Shown here: piece after piece, positions 1 to 11,809 of the stretch | How the letters are laid out: each line of letters starts with the position of its first letter | How positions within the stretch are numbered: the stretch's first letter is position 1 | NCBI GenBank assembly: GCA_001606155.1 | Contig: LODT01000037.1 | Span: 496,001 to 560,000, forward strand | Origin: Tieghemostelium lacteum | Taxonomy: Eukaryota > Evosea > Eumycetozoa > Dictyosteliales > Raperosteliaceae | Direction: 5' to 3' | Length of the DNA stretch: 64,000 nt | The notes under the pieces: model-generated | Databases searched by the model: none | What the model was told of the DNA's origin: nothing | The model's input: only the letters and a program-made list of their open reading frames with translations | Position numbers and translations under genes: made by a program

Positions 1-309
1 TTTTTTAATTTGTATCTCTGTTGGTTTATATAATATACAGGTACTAATATATTATTATTAATAAAATTTGAATTTCGTTTTAAACTCTGCTCTGGTTTGT
101 TTCTGGTCAAAGTTTTCTACTGATCAAAAAAAAAAAAAAAAAAATTCAATTTGGTGTGATAAATGAAAAAAAATAAATCTTGTTGTTTTAGATTTGGAGA
201 TATTTACAACTTTAAAAATAATTAAAGAATTTTCATATGACTACAATTTTATTTCTAAAATGTTTTTTAGATTTAAAATAATTTTTGTAGAGTTTCTACA
301 AAGTAAGTG
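1..309. other. AT-rich spacer downstream of the XPF gene
   Basis: No open frame or structured element is seen. The stretch contains an A tract near 126-144 and is otherwise AT-rich. It would hold the 3' UTR and poly(A) region of the minus-strand XPF gene, which ends at 310. Confidence 0.5.
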
Positions 310-2976
310 TTAACTATTGAGAAAGTCATATAATAACAATCCATTTTTATCGGATTTTAGAATACTTTGTAGTTGTTCTAAAGAGAGGTTGGATAACTGT
401 TGAAGTGATTCCACTTGATTCATTACAGAGTATATATTCTCTTTAGTTATACCAGGCATTGATCTGAGAACATCTTGTGAAGAGTAATTATATTCCAAAT
501 CATCGGAAGAATCTGGTACTTGGTTGATACTATCGGGGTCTGGTTCAGCCTGTCCAAGTTTCAATTGAGTGTATAGATTAGCAGTACTATAGGAACTACG
601 TGACCACAGTATACGCATTCTTGGAAATGCCATAGTTAACATTACAATCTTACTAATAAGACTCTGAGCTGAAACATACTGGTATTGTCTAATCTCATCT
701 ATAGGTACCAAATAAAATGGCTGTTGAATATCAAATTCAATTAATAAAACTGGATTTGAATAGACCCTATTCATAGCTTCAATTTGGTTATATAAACGAC
801 CAGACTGAAAACTTCCAATTAAATCTGATAATGATTTTCTTTCTACTGCAATCTGAGGTGTTATTACATAGTCACCAATCTCTAGTCTAAGAGGTACAAT
901 ATCAAAACCCTTATTATGTAAAACCACAGGTAACGTCGATTTAAATTCAAAACTATCTATAATAACCGTTTTCTTTGAATTGGAATCAAATTGTTTAAGT
1001 CTTAATGGATTGGAGTTACCTCCATATCTCATATTACTGGATTCCTGTGGTCCTAAAAGTTCCAATTTAGAGTTATCAAAATGTGTCAAATCTAAAGATC
1101 CACTTGCCAACTGTGAGTCAAATGTCAGAGTAGACTTTTCATGAATCAGTTTTTCAAAAGCTTGTTTTTCACGTTGAGTTGTAGATATATAGTAACTCTC
1201 TTCAATAGAGTTTTTATAAAACATAACATACAATCGAATTGGGTTTCCAGTATTTTCAGCTTTGTAGCATTCAATCATACGAATCAATGCCAAATCAATG
1301 TCATAGAGAATAATGAATTTTGGTCTAACTTCATCTAGAATATTCAAAGAACCAGGATGAATAATTACATAGGGTGGAGGTAACATTCTATAAAATTCAT
1401 TAAATGAATGATTTGAAATCTCAACCTCCATCGAACCATCATCAATTGAACCTCCTAAACCAGTATCCACTATCCTAGGTCTAGGTATACCACCTTTACC
1501 AATTTCATTATCAATCACAGAAACTCCCAAATCAAATAACGATGTACCATCATTACCATTCAACTTTTTCTTTTTCAATTTGTTTGTTTCTGATATCTGT
1601 TTCTTCCTATTATTCCTAACATTATATCTATTTGAAAATTTCATTGTTGGTATATAATTACTATTTCTATTGTTATTATTATTATTATTACCTTCACTAT
1701 TTTGAAGCATTTCATATTTTTCAATAAATTGATTAAATTTTGAATTTAGGAATTGTTTGTCACCCAATTGTAAATATTGTTGTAGCTGTAAAGCTGTTTT
1801 TTCATCTTTGGTGAATACAATGGTGTTTCCAGGTGACTCATCATTTTTTTCATTTTCAGTTTCAATTTCCTGTAGAATCTGATAGAGTACATTCCATTTA
1901 ATGTTACTATCCAGTACAGGTATAGTTTTAACTTTTTTAGTATCCCCTTTTGTCTCTAAAACTTGTTTATAAACTCTATCTCTTGCAGATTTGAATAGCT
2001 TTTCAGTTTCATTACTATTAAAAATCTGATTGATATCATCAGATTCTGGATTCTCCAATTCAAAATTCTCTTTAATTGTCATTAGCAATCCATAAAATGT
2101 CACACAATCGTAAGAGAGTACATTATACAGTAGAGTCTTTAGTAGTTTGATATTGGCAATTACCTGCTTAGAATCATTTCCAAGTGTTGCCCAAATGGGT
2201 TTTAGCTGACTTTGTAAAACCGTTTCGAAATTAGATTCAATCTCTTCCATTCCTGCTTGAATCTTTGTTTTTGATTTTAGTTTCTGAAATAGTTCTTTAA
2301 TGGTATTTTGAATATTAAAAAGCAAGTTCCTAGTCAATTGGCTAGTGGAACACCCCAACTCTACAGTATCACCATCATTTCCGTTCAAAGTCGTTGAAAT
2401 AACCTGATGAAATCTCGGCCATATATAGAGATTTGTCAAATGTAGATACTTTAAGGTTCTCTGTAGTTTACCAATTTCGTCAGTCAATTGGTGAGGGTTA
2501 GTTGTAAATGCTTTTATAAACCCCTTTTTATTGTACTGTCTAAATAGTTTTATCAATAGATACTCAGTTGATGTATCTGATATTCTATGTGCATTATTTA
2601 TAATTAAACCACTAACCATATCAATTGGTATTCTTTTAGTTAGAAAATCCAATACAAAGATAGAGGCTTGACTGAAATAGACACCACCCTTTTTGTACAT
2701 GTTGACTTTACTACCACTGTGTTCCTGGTTGATAAGTGTCGGTAGATTTGAATGTTTAATACCAAAAGACAACAATCTCTCCGTATAAAACAAATAAGAG
2801 TTCTGTAGTGAATCATTTGATTCTACATCAATAAAAAGAACTAAATCGTTACTATCTGTATATAGTTTTAGGAATCCCAATATCACATGATGTATTCCTA
2901 ATCCTTGTGCCATAACAACTAATCCATCATTCTCTAAACATTTTTCAAAAACCTGTTTATGATATTCCAACACCAT
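310..2976 (-). CDS. ercc4: XPF/ERCC4/Rad1 structure-specific DNA endonuclease subunit
   Basis: Single-exon gene of 888 aa. The family cuts 5' of bubbles and flaps as a heterodimer with ERCC1 in nucleotide-excision repair and interstrand crosslink repair, in the nucleus. The N terminus (LEYHKQVFEKCLENDGLVV, then MAQGLG) matches the start of XPF and supports the ATG at 2976. The first two thirds is the degenerate SF2 helicase-like region without a usable Walker A. The ERCC4 nuclease core follows at about residues 675-800, with GDYVITPQIAVERKSLSD carrying the GDx(n)ERKx3D active-site signature. The C-terminal (HhH)2 dimerisation domain is at about 835-885 (SMPGITKENIYSVM). An Asn-rich insert sits near residue 430. 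Length is close to the family norm of about 900. The next gene upstream is the tandem psi gene on the same strand, 148 bp away. Confidence 0.95.
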   Translation of the reverse strand: MVLEYHKQVFEKCLENDGLVVMAQGLGIHHVILGFLKLYTDSNDLVLFIDVESNDSLQNSYLFYTERLLSFGIKHSNLPTLINQEHSGSKVNMYKKGGVYFSQASIFVLDFLTKRIPIDMVSGLIINNAHRISDTSTEYLLIKLFRQYNKKGFIKAFTTNPHQLTDEIGKLQRTLKYLHLTNLYIWPRFHQVISTTLNGNDGDTVELGCSTSQLTRNLLFNIQNTIKELFQKLKSKTKIQAGMEEIESNFETVLQSQLKPIWATLGNDSKQVIANIKLLKTLLYNVLSYDCVTFYGLLMTIKENFELENPESDDINQIFNSNETEKLFKSARDRVYKQVLETKGDTKKVKTIPVLDSNIKWNVLYQILQEIETENEKNDESPGNTIVFTKDEKTALQLQQYLQLGDKQFLNSKFNQFIEKYEMLQNSEGNNNNNNNRNSNYIPTMKFSNRYNVRNNRKKQISETNKLKKKKLNGNDGTSLFDLGVSVIDNEIGKGGIPRPRIVDTGLGGSIDDGSMEVEISNHSFNEFYRMLPPPYVIIHPGSLNILDEVRPKFIILYDIDLALIRMIECYKAENTGNPIRLYVMFYKNSIEESYYISTTQREKQAFEKLIHEKSTLTFDSQLASGSLDLTHFDNSKLELLGPQESSNMRYGGNSNPLRLKQFDSNSKKTVIIDSFEFKSTLPVVLHNKGFDIVPLRLEIGDYVITPQIAVERKSLSDLIGSFQSGRLYNQIEAMNRVYSNPVLLIEFDIQQPFYLVPIDEIRQYQYVSAQSLISKIVMLTMAFPRMRILWSRSSYSTANLYTQLKLGQAEPDPDSINQVPDSSDDLEYNYSSQDVLRSMPGITKENIYSVMNQVESLQQLSNLSLEQLQSILKSDKNGLLLYDFLNS

Positions 2977-3124
2977 TGAAATTACAAAAAAAAAAATAAA
3001 TCTAGTAATTCATATTAAATATGAGTGTTTATTTGGAGGAGCTAAAATTAATTACATAACTATGGTTTTATAAATAAATAAATAAATTTCTGTTAGATTT
3101 GAATTTTTTTTTATAATTAATTGA

Positions 3125-5340
3125 TTATTCTGTGGTATTGTATAGAGGGTTTTCACCACCATTGGCTGCATTGCCTTCATATAGTGGATTAGAACTTGCC
3201 ATTTGGATCTTGTTACCTCTGGTTTCTTTCCAGTAATCGTAACCTTTCTTTCCACCAAAGATGGCAAGACCAACTGCAACAGCACCAGCAACTGTAACAC
3301 CAGCAATGACTGATGTTGAAACAACTTTAGCTGTATCACAAATAAATGGCATTGGATCATAGTCTTTGGATGAACATTCTTGGGTTTCATTATTACATAC
3401 ACCTTTTTGGCATCTTGGACGATCTGGAACACATTCTTTATCAAAGAATAGACATCCAATTGCTGGATCACAACGAGTTTCAATACAGAAATAATCAGAT
3501 TTACATTCTCTTTCTTTAGTTAGACAACCTTGAACTTTATCACAATAACCAATTTGACATGCATTTAAGTCTTTACATGTTTTTGGTGTATGTTGACATC
3601 CTTTGAATTGGTCACATACATCATCAGTACAAGCATCACCATCATCACATGTTAGATTTGCATGAATACAGTTACCACTTGCATCACATTTCTCAACTGT
3701 ACAGATATTACCATCGTTACAATTGGATTCTGGATGATTATCACAATTGGCGTTGGTTGAGTTACAAGTTTGACATGATCCACATTGTTTGAGAGTTTGA
3801 GTGATTTGACCTGTAGTTAGATCACATGATCCTGTTGTACATGCATTTCCATCTTCAGTTGAAACATCAACTGGGACACATTGAGCTTGACTATTACATG
3901 ATTTAACTTGACATTTGTTTAGTTTTCCAGTACAATCGCAATCTTTACAATCTTGAATTGGTGTTTCTGAACAAGTACCATCTGCAGAGCAAACAGCTTG
4001 CATACATGCACTAGATGGTTGACATTTGTTTTTGGATTGACAACCATAAGTAGTATCACATGAATAGATTTTACATTTATCAGTTCCAGTGCAATTCTTT
4101 GGAACACAACCACCAGAACCATCACAAGATGCTGTGAAACATGCATTGGTTGGACATTTTCTATCATAGATACAACCTCCTTTGGAAGAGTCACATCTTG
4201 GATTTAATAGACATTGAGATGTTTTATCTTCACAAGTTACTGCAGTTTGTTTACAAGTACCATCAGATGGGTTACAAGCAGCTTGGAAACATACATTAGT
4301 TGGATTACAAACCTTATCAGTATAAGTACATTTTTGGTAATAGTTAGTTGAATTGGCGCTATCAACTGATGGACATTTGTATATTCTACATGGATTAGCG
4401 CTTGCACCATCACATTTAGCTGGATTACAACAATCAGCACCACTTCCTAAACAAATTCCACAATAATCATATTTTGGACATTTAGCTTCAATACTAGTTT
4501 CGATTTTCATATTACTTGCAACAGTGTGACGTTCGCAATAGAAAAAGTCAAAGTTATAAGTAGTACCAATTGATAAACCTAAATCATCCAAATCAACATC
4601 TTTAGATTGGTTAACATGAATACCACCTAAATCAACAGCCAATTTTGAATTAATAAATACCCACTAATTTTATAACATAAAAATTATATTAGTTTCTATA
4701 TTGTTATGTGAATATTGAATATTTTGTAAAGAATACATACAACATCATCATCACCATTGAAATTGAAAACTTCACCACCTTTGTAAGTGAAAATGCTGTT
4801 CAATTTGGCACAGAAATGATAGTTATGATATGTTTTATCATCATAGTATTTCTTTAATTTGTATGGTGATACATCCCAACCTTTGTCATCTAATGGGAAG
4901 AAATTAAAGTTTTCATATTTATAGGTGCCAGACTTTGAGTCGTAATTCAATACAATATCATAAGAAAACAATAGATTCTGACCTTCAACATGACGGAAAA
5001 AGTATGGGAAAGCAGTCTTATTATAGACACGACCTCTGTAAATTGCATCATCATTATTGGACAATACTGGAACTTTGTTTACTGAATCCAAAACGCTTTG
5101 AACCATACCAGTTGCACCATCACCATAATCAGATTCGAAATTATTATTTATACTTGGATGATGATCTAATAATGTTAAAGTCATTGTTATAGTACCTAAA
5201 GGATATGAATGAATTAATATGAACATGAGTTGTTTAAATTAGGAATTAATAGAAGACTTACTAGCTGGTGCTTCGGCATTAATAGAACTTAAAGTTACTA
5301 TTAATAAAAGTACAAAAAGTAAATTATAGTTTACTTTCAT
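3125..5340 (-). CDS. psi-type PA14-domain Cys-rich type I membrane protein, copy 1
   Basis: Three exons (5340-5262, 5195-4741, 4663-3125; donors GTAAGT and GTATGT) give 690 aa with frame kept across both introns. Order: signal peptide (residues 1-22, ending SSINA), PA14-like domain (about 30-225, with FNGDDDV then WVFINSKLAVDLGGIH spanning intron 2), about 390 residues of Cys-rich repeats of the Dictyostelium CTDC type (CDDGDACTDDVCDQFKGC), one membrane span (about 625-648, small-residue rich, GVTVAGAVAVG) and a 42-residue cytosolic tail with two NPLY motifs. The architecture is that of the dictyostelid psi family, named after the prespore-inducing factor. The NPxY tails resemble those of Sib/integrin-like proteins that bind talin, so an adhesion or signalling role is inferred. 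It is a tandem paralogue of the gene at 6389-8652, with identical exon phases and equal length. Confidence 0.88.
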
Positions 5341-6388
5341 TTTAGTATAGTTTTACAAGAAATGTAAATCAAAGAATTGTTAATTATATATGTAATAATA
5401 CAAATAATGTTAATTAAATAATTTTAAATACAAATAAATGGAAAGAGTGAATTTAAATTATTATAATTTGCAATTTTGCAACAACAATAAATAATTATAA
5501 TAATTAATTTAAAAATAGATACAACAAGTTCTAGGAGGAAATTTAGAAGTAGTTATTTTAAAAAAACTGATTAAGAACAAGAATTTACATTGACAACAAT
5601 AGTTATAACAAATTTGGTGTGTGTATGCGTGTGTGGTGTGTAGAAAGAAACTAACATTATCACACTTCAACATTATATTTGTAGGGGGTAAATTTTTGGG
5701 TATTTTTTTTTTGAAAAAACATTCCACACTAATCAGAAAACAAACTAGGTGTAAGTGAGTTATTTGGCAATTTGTTTAATTGAATCACAGTTGCGATCAC
5801 ACCCACACACATAAATAAATTAAATAATCCCTTATAATTTATGAAGAGATTAATACCATTAAACTAGATTGTAGATTTAAATTATCATCAATATATCTCG
5901 TATTGTGTGTATGTGTGTAATTTTTTATAATAACGTTGATGGTAAATGTGGTTGTGTACACAGGTGGTGGGTTTTGGTTTAATGTGTAAATTTACAATAT
6001 TTCAATATAAGCTCGAACTGATCAATACATTGAATTAGGTATCAGTACCATGATGTATTGATTTGAACAGCACTATTAATTTCGAAATTAATAGTCGCAC
6101 TGTTGTGCAGTATTGAATCCATTTTAATCCATTCTAATAAACAATAACATAAGTGTTTTAACTATCACCCAGATTACTTATCAATGAACTAAAAAAAAAT
6201 TTTCATACTACAAAAATAGAAAATCAATTATTTGAAAATTAATAATAAATTTAAAGATTAATTACAGTGTTTATTATTAATTAACTATTTGTGAAATAAA
6301 TAAATATGGTGTTGTGTCTAAACTTGAGCTATATAGTTATTATTATTATTATTATATATATTTTTGATTATTCGTTTAAGTATTTTTT
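5341..6388. other. Spacer between the two psi-type paralogues
   Basis: No convincing gene. It holds the promoter of copy 1 and the 3' region of copy 2. It contains (GT)-rich patches near 5618-5640 and 5900-5965, and the inverted-repeat cluster at 6021-6108 listed separately. The short open frame at 5509-5727 has no coding character. Confidence 0.5.
6021..6108. repeat. Cluster of perfect palindromes and inverted repeats
   Basis: Three nested signals can be read directly. ATCAATACAT at 6021-6030 is exactly complementary to 6053-6062. A perfect 24-bp palindrome spans 6072-6095, centred on TTCGAA, and is extended after a mismatch by AACAG (6066-6070) pairing with CTGTT (6100-6104). GCAC at 6097-6100 can alternatively pair with GTGC at 6105-6108. 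The patch is locally richer in G+C than its surroundings and lies about 700 bp upstream of psi copy 1. It could be a DNA-binding site cluster, a small RNA hairpin or a cruciform; no family is recognised. Confidence 0.6.
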
Positions 6389-8652
6389 TTATGTATTGTG
6401 ATTATATAGAGGGTTTTCACCACCAGTTGCAGTATTGGCTTCGTAGAGTGGATTAGAGCTTGCCATGGAGATCTTGTTACCTCTGGTTTCTTTCCAGTAA
6501 TCGTAACCTTTCTTACCACCAAAGATGGCAAGACCAACTGCAACAGCACCAGCAACTGTAACACCAGCAATGACTGATGTTGAAACAACTTTAGCTGTAT
6601 CACAGACGAATGGTTGTGGATCATAGTCTTTGGATGAACATTCTTTGGTTTCGTTGTTACAAATACCTTTTTGACATCTTGGACGATCTGGAACACATTC
6701 TTTGTCATAGTAGAGACAACCAGCAGATTCATCACAACTTGCTTCAATACAGAAATAGTCTGATGTACACACTTTAGGTTTAGTTAAACAACCTTGAACT
6801 TTATCACAGTATCCAATTTGACATGCATTTAAGTCTTTACAGACTTTTTGAGTGTGTACACAAGCTTTGAATTGGTCACATGTATCTTCGGTACAAGCAT
6901 CACCATCATCACAATCCAAAGGTGTATGAGTACAGTTACCATTGGTATCACATTTCTCAACTGTACAGATATTACCATCGTTACAATTGGATTCTGGTAA
7001 ATTGTCGCAGTTTCCATTTGTTGAGTTACAAGTTTGACATGATCCACATTGTTTGAGAGTTTGAGTGATTTGACCTGTAGTTAGATCACATGATCCTGTT
7101 GTGCATGCATTACCATCTTCAGTTGAAACATCAACTGGGACACATTGAGCTTGACTATTACATGATTTAACTTGACATTTGTTTAGTTTTCCAGTACAAT
7201 CACATTCTTGGCAATTTGGAATTGGTGTTTCTGAACAAGTACCATCTGCAGAACAAACAGCTTGCATACATGCACTAGATGGTTGACATTTGTTTTTGGA
7301 TTGACAACCATAAGTAGTATCACATGAATAGATTTTACATTTATCAGTTCCAGTGCAATTCTTTGGAACACAACCACCAGAACCATCACAAGATGCTGTG
7401 AAACATGCATTGGTTGGACATTTCTTATCATAGATACAACCACCTTTAGTAGCATCACATCTTGGATTTAATAGACATTGAGATGTTTTATCTTCACAAG
7501 TTACTGCAGTTTGTTTACAAGTACCATCAGATGGGTTACAAGCAGCTTGGAAACATACATTAGTTGGATTACAAACTTTATCAGTATAAGTACATTTTTG
7601 GTAATAGTTGGTTGAATTGGCACTATCAACTGATGGACATTTGTATACTCTACATGGATTAGCGCTTGCACCATCACATTTAGCTGGATTACAACAATCA
7701 GCACCAGTACCCAAACAAATTCCACAATAATCATATTTTGGACATTTAGCTTCAATGCTAGTTTCGATTTTCATATTGCTGTTAACAGTGTGACGTTCGC
7801 AATAGAAAAAGTCAAAGTTATAAGTAGTACCAATTGATAAACCTAAATCATCCAAATCAACATCTTTAGATTGGTTAACATGAATACCACCTAAATCAAC
7901 AGCCAATTTTGAATTAATAAATACCCACTAATTTTATTGTAAATAAAAAAACAGATAAAAAAGAAATTATATTAGTAACTATATTGTTTTTGAATATTGA
8001 ATATTTTATAGAAAGTATACATACAACATCATCATCACCATTGAAATTGAAAACTTCACCACCTTTGTAAGTGAATCTAGTATTCAATTTGGCACAGAAA
8101 TGGTAGTTATGGTAGTGGCCATCATCATCATAGTATTTCTTTAATTTGTATGGTGATACATCCCAACCTTTGTTATCTAATGGGAAGAAATTAAAGTTTT
8201 CATATTTATAGGTGGCAGTCTTTGAGTCATACTTTAATACAATATCATAAGAAAACAACAGATTCTGACCTTCAACATGACGGAAAAAGTATGGGAAAGC
8301 AGTCTTATTATAGACACGACCTCTGTAAATTGCATCATTATTACCGGACAATACTGGAACCTTATTAGCTGGATCCAAATTATATTGAACCATACCAGTT
8401 GCACCATCACCATTATCAGATTGGAAATTATTATTAATACTTGGATGATGATCCAACAATGTCAATGTCATAGTTTGAGTAGCTATAAAAATTTAAAGAA
8501 ATAATTTAAAAATTAATACTATTAATTCAAAATCCATATACACATTTAAAATTAAAAAATTATTTTTTTAACATACCTGGTGGAGCTTGACAGTAAATTG
8601 AACTTAAAGTTCCTACTATTAAAAATACAAAAAGTAAATTATTTACTTTCAT
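6389..8652 (-). CDS. psi-type PA14-domain Cys-rich type I membrane protein, copy 2
   Basis: Exons 8652-8577, 8482-8025 and 7927-6389 (donors both GTATGT) again give exactly 690 aa. Signal peptide about 1-21 (LLFVFLIVGTLSSIYC), PA14-like domain, Cys-rich repeats, one small-residue-rich span and a tail with two NPLY motifs, as in copy 1. The last 505 residues are about 90% identical to copy 1. The membrane span and most repeats are identical, while differences cluster in the last few Cys repeats (for example TPLDCDDGDACTEDTC against ANLTCDDGDACTDDVC) and at the signal-peptide/PA14 border. Intron 2 is also clearly similar between copies, so the duplication is recent or has been homogenised by gene conversion. 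Confidence 0.88.
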
Positions 8653-10549
8653 TTCTAGAAATACAACAATGTTAATATAAATATTATAATTATTTGAAAT
8701 AATGAAATTAAAAAATATTTTTAAAACAAATTTAATATAAAAATTATTTAATATAATGGGTTTTGATCAAGTAACTTAATCCCATTGACTTGATTGTGAA
8801 TTGATATAACTATCTAACTTGTGTGTCACTTTTAAAAAATAACAGATGATTTTTTTTTAGTGTGTTTGTTTTAAGATAATTAATTACCTTTTTTTTTAAA
8901 ATTAATTTTAAATGTGTGTAGTTAATTTGTGATCAAATCTAAATATAGAGGAAAGGTTATAATTTTAAAGTAATACTATTTTTAATGTTACAGTTGAATA
9001 GTGATTGAAATAAATAAATGATAGAAAAGAAAAAAAAAAAAGTTTCTTTTCCAGTGATTATAATGATGATTCTTCCAGCTGTCCCAACTAACTCTACTCG
9101 AATAAAAAAATGGGTTTTTTTTAAATCCTATTGTTGTAAAAACTAAAATGAGATCTTTAATAGGAAAATATAGAAATCTAATTTAAATATTCAAAAAAAG
9201 TCGGCCCATGCCCTGAGTAACGACATAAAAAAAAACTCCAACAGATTATATTTTACAATTTTTTTTCATTCAAAATTGTGATTTTTAAGATGTTTCTATG
9301 AACCACTTTAAAATTTTATTTTAACAATATTGACGATTATTTAAAAAAGTAACTAAAAATATGAGAACAAATCCAATTTATACCCTCTAAATAACCTCTT
9401 TATCCCAATCATTTTTATAATAATAATATCAATTTAATATTTAATATTCAAAAACAAAATATTGATTCTTCAATTGTTAAAATATCAATATTGATAATTC
9501 ATGATATTTAATTAATTTCATTGTTTAATTAATTAAGACCGATTAGGAAAGATTATGATTCAATCAATTTACAAGCTAAAATCTAGATAAACAAATGAAA
9601 TATCTATATAAACTTTTATAAAACTAAAACTTAATGAAAATGCAGTTTTCTGAAAAAGCAAAAACATTAAAATATCTAGATTATATGATGAGCTCAACAA
9701 ATTTTGAACTTCTGTTATCGATGCAAAATCCCACACCTAAAAAATTATTATTTTCGATTTCTTTTATAATAAAAATTTAAAAACAAAGGTTATAATTTAG
9801 TAAATTTAGAAAATTATTATAATACTAACATCTTTCTATGAATAATCATATAATCATTTAAATGAATACATGTTATTACATGTGTATTTATATGAATACT
9901 AATAACCTTGGATTTTTTTAATATATGTCTTGAAATATTTTTGAAAATAGAGTTTTATCTGTTTTTAAAATAAATTAACATATATCAATTGAGATATTTA
10001 TTGTTTTCGAACTGGATATTTATGAAATTACATTTTCACCGACAGAGAGGTATTAATACATATGAAAAATTCATTAATCCTCATTATATAAAAGCCTAAA
10101 TCTCTTAAAAATAAAATTAAATAGTTAAAATCGTATCGTACATCCTATTTGGTACCTAATTATTCTCTATAACCGATAATTTTATTTTAAAAAAAAATAA
10201 TCTGATTTTATAAACTACGATTTTTTTTTTTTGTTTTTTTGATCATTTTTTAAACAAAAACAATCTCACAACAATTTCAGTATAGTCTTCATAGTAGTAT
10301 AAGCAATTGTGTATCTGTGTGTTTTGTGTGTACACTTTTACAAAATTAGTGTTTAAACAAAAAAAAAGATCGCAAAACATTTGAAGTAAAAACTTTGAAA
10401 TTTACCTCCACAGATATCAAGAGGTTTTTTACACATAAATTATTTTTATCTTTCAAGAAAAAAACATCAATCAAAATAATTTTTCCCCCCCAACAAACAA
10501 CAATCATTAGCATTGTTAAACATTCATCTGTATCATAATAATAATAAGA
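8653..10549. other. Long AT-rich spacer between divergent genes
   Basis: No open frame of coding character on either strand. It should contain the promoters of psi copy 2 (minus) and of the eight-helix membrane protein (plus). Slightly GC-richer islands occur at about 9065-9105 and 9200-9225. A short inverted repeat (AATGGG near 8754 with CCCATT near 8782) is present. A C-rich run lies at about 10485-10492, some 60 bp upstream of the ATG at 10550. Nothing else is identifiable. Confidence 0.5.
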
Positions 10550-11809
10550 ATGTTAGAAGATAAATTAAAATATTTAAAAAACCTTAGAGTTCAAATAGGG
10601 TTATTGACAATAGTGGGATGGGCTGTTGGTATGGCAATTGACAGAACCTATGTAAACAAATACAGAGTCAGAGCAGATGGTATATTTGCAAATATTCCAC
10701 CACTGAATCCTTTGGTTAGAGATGAAGGTGATAAGGCAGCACTTATCATTCTTTCCATTATAGAAACACTTTTGTTTGGTCTTGGAATTGGATTTTTTAT
10801 AGCAGTGGGGTTCCGTGTTTTTCAAATTAAAAATAAAATGTTAAAGAAACGTATGATATGGTGTTGGGCATGTATTTCCTATTTTATGGTATCATGGTGG
10901 CCACATTCTACTGCACATTCACTTATTATGGTCTCTGCAGCTGATCCCACTGACAATTACATTGCCATTGAAATTGCATTCCATTGGACTATCATGTTTT
11001 GTTCATTGACTTTAGCATACTTCCAATATGACCTCATATTGCTCATGTATGAAGTTGCCATGATGAGATTGAAGATGAAAGAAGGTAGAGAAGTTGACCC
11101 TCTAAAGAAAGAATGGTACAGAAACTTTAAATATCACTCATTGATAGTCTTAGCAATCATGTTTGCCGTTGGAATGATCGTTGCATTCCATTATGACCCC
11201 ATTTCAGATTCCATGAGAAAATATCAAATTTTCTTTTACATTACTTTTAAAATTATAGATTCTGTAATTTTAGGATGTGGTTTTGCATTCCTTTACATTA
11301 TTGTATGGATCATTACACCACTACCAAATAACAATGGTAAGAGAGTATCTATCATCTCATCCGCTTGTATTTTCTTCCTTTTCCTCATTCAATTCCCACA
11401 TCCACTCATTCACAATAAGTCACCTGCTTCAATGAAAAATGTAATTGCCATTGACTATGGTGTACATATACCAATTATTATTGCAACCACTGTATTGGCA
11501 TTCTACCAATTCAGAATGTTAGAGTTGGCAACTGATGCTAAGTCATCTCTTTCTGTTGCTGCTCAAATGAGAAGAAAGAAAGATGGTACATCTTCAACTG
11601 GTGATGTAACTATGAAGTCATTAGATGGTACTGGTGCTCAATCTAGTAGCAGTATCGGTGTTTCTGGTGCTTCCAATGAAATGGTATCAAACTCTGGTAC
11701 ACATTCCAGTGGAGATGTAGATCAAAAAGAACAACAAACCATTGGCGAATCCAATAAAGATCTAATCTCATCCGATATTACACTTGAAGTAAAACCATCT
11801 GAAGAATAA
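10550..11809 (+). CDS. Eight-helix membrane protein built from two similar halves, function unknown
   Basis: Single exon, 419 aa. No known family is recognised. About eight hydrophobic segments occupy residues 15-330, followed by a Ser/Thr/Gly-rich hydrophilic tail. The two halves resemble each other. VGWAVGMAIDRTYVN pairs with MFAVGMIVAFHYDP, SIIETLLFGLGIGFF with KIIDSVILGCGFAFL, and ACISYFMVSWWPHSTAHS with ACIFFLFLIQFPHPLIHN. IAIEIAFHWTIMFCSLTLA pairs with VIAIDYGVHIPIIIATTVLA. Both halves therefore end with a PHxxxH pair followed by a helix carrying another His. This points to an internal duplication of a four-helix unit with conserved histidines (metal or haem binding is possible but not shown). 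The N terminus looks cytosolic and Lys-rich. Confidence 0.8.
   Translation: MLEDKLKYLKNLRVQIGLLTIVGWAVGMAIDRTYVNKYRVRADGIFANIPPLNPLVRDEGDKAALIILSIIETLLFGLGIGFFIAVGFRVFQIKNKMLKKRMIWCWACISYFMVSWWPHSTAHSLIMVSAADPTDNYIAIEIAFHWTIMFCSLTLAYFQYDLILLMYEVAMMRLKMKEGREVDPLKKEWYRNFKYHSLIVLAIMFAVGMIVAFHYDPISDSMRKYQIFFYITFKIIDSVILGCGFAFLYIIVWIITPLPNNNGKRVSIISSACIFFLFLIQFPHPLIHNKSPASMKNVIAIDYGVHIPIIIATTVLAFYQFRMLELATDAKSSLSVAAQMRRKKDGTSSTGDVTMKSLDGTGAQSSSSIGVSGASNEMVSNSGTHSSGDVDQKEQQTIGESNKDLISSDITLEVKPSEE

Noticed and set aside
3919-4443. Frames overlapping the psi-type genes (also 3052-3483, 6376-6747, 6829-7755)
   Set aside because: They are out-of-frame shadows of the Cys-rich repeats; the true frame has signal peptide, PA14 domain, Cys pattern and membrane span.
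4935-5192. Plus-strand frame opposite the PA14 exon (and 8277-8504)
   Set aside because: Antisense of a conserved exon and itself present only because the two genes are similar.
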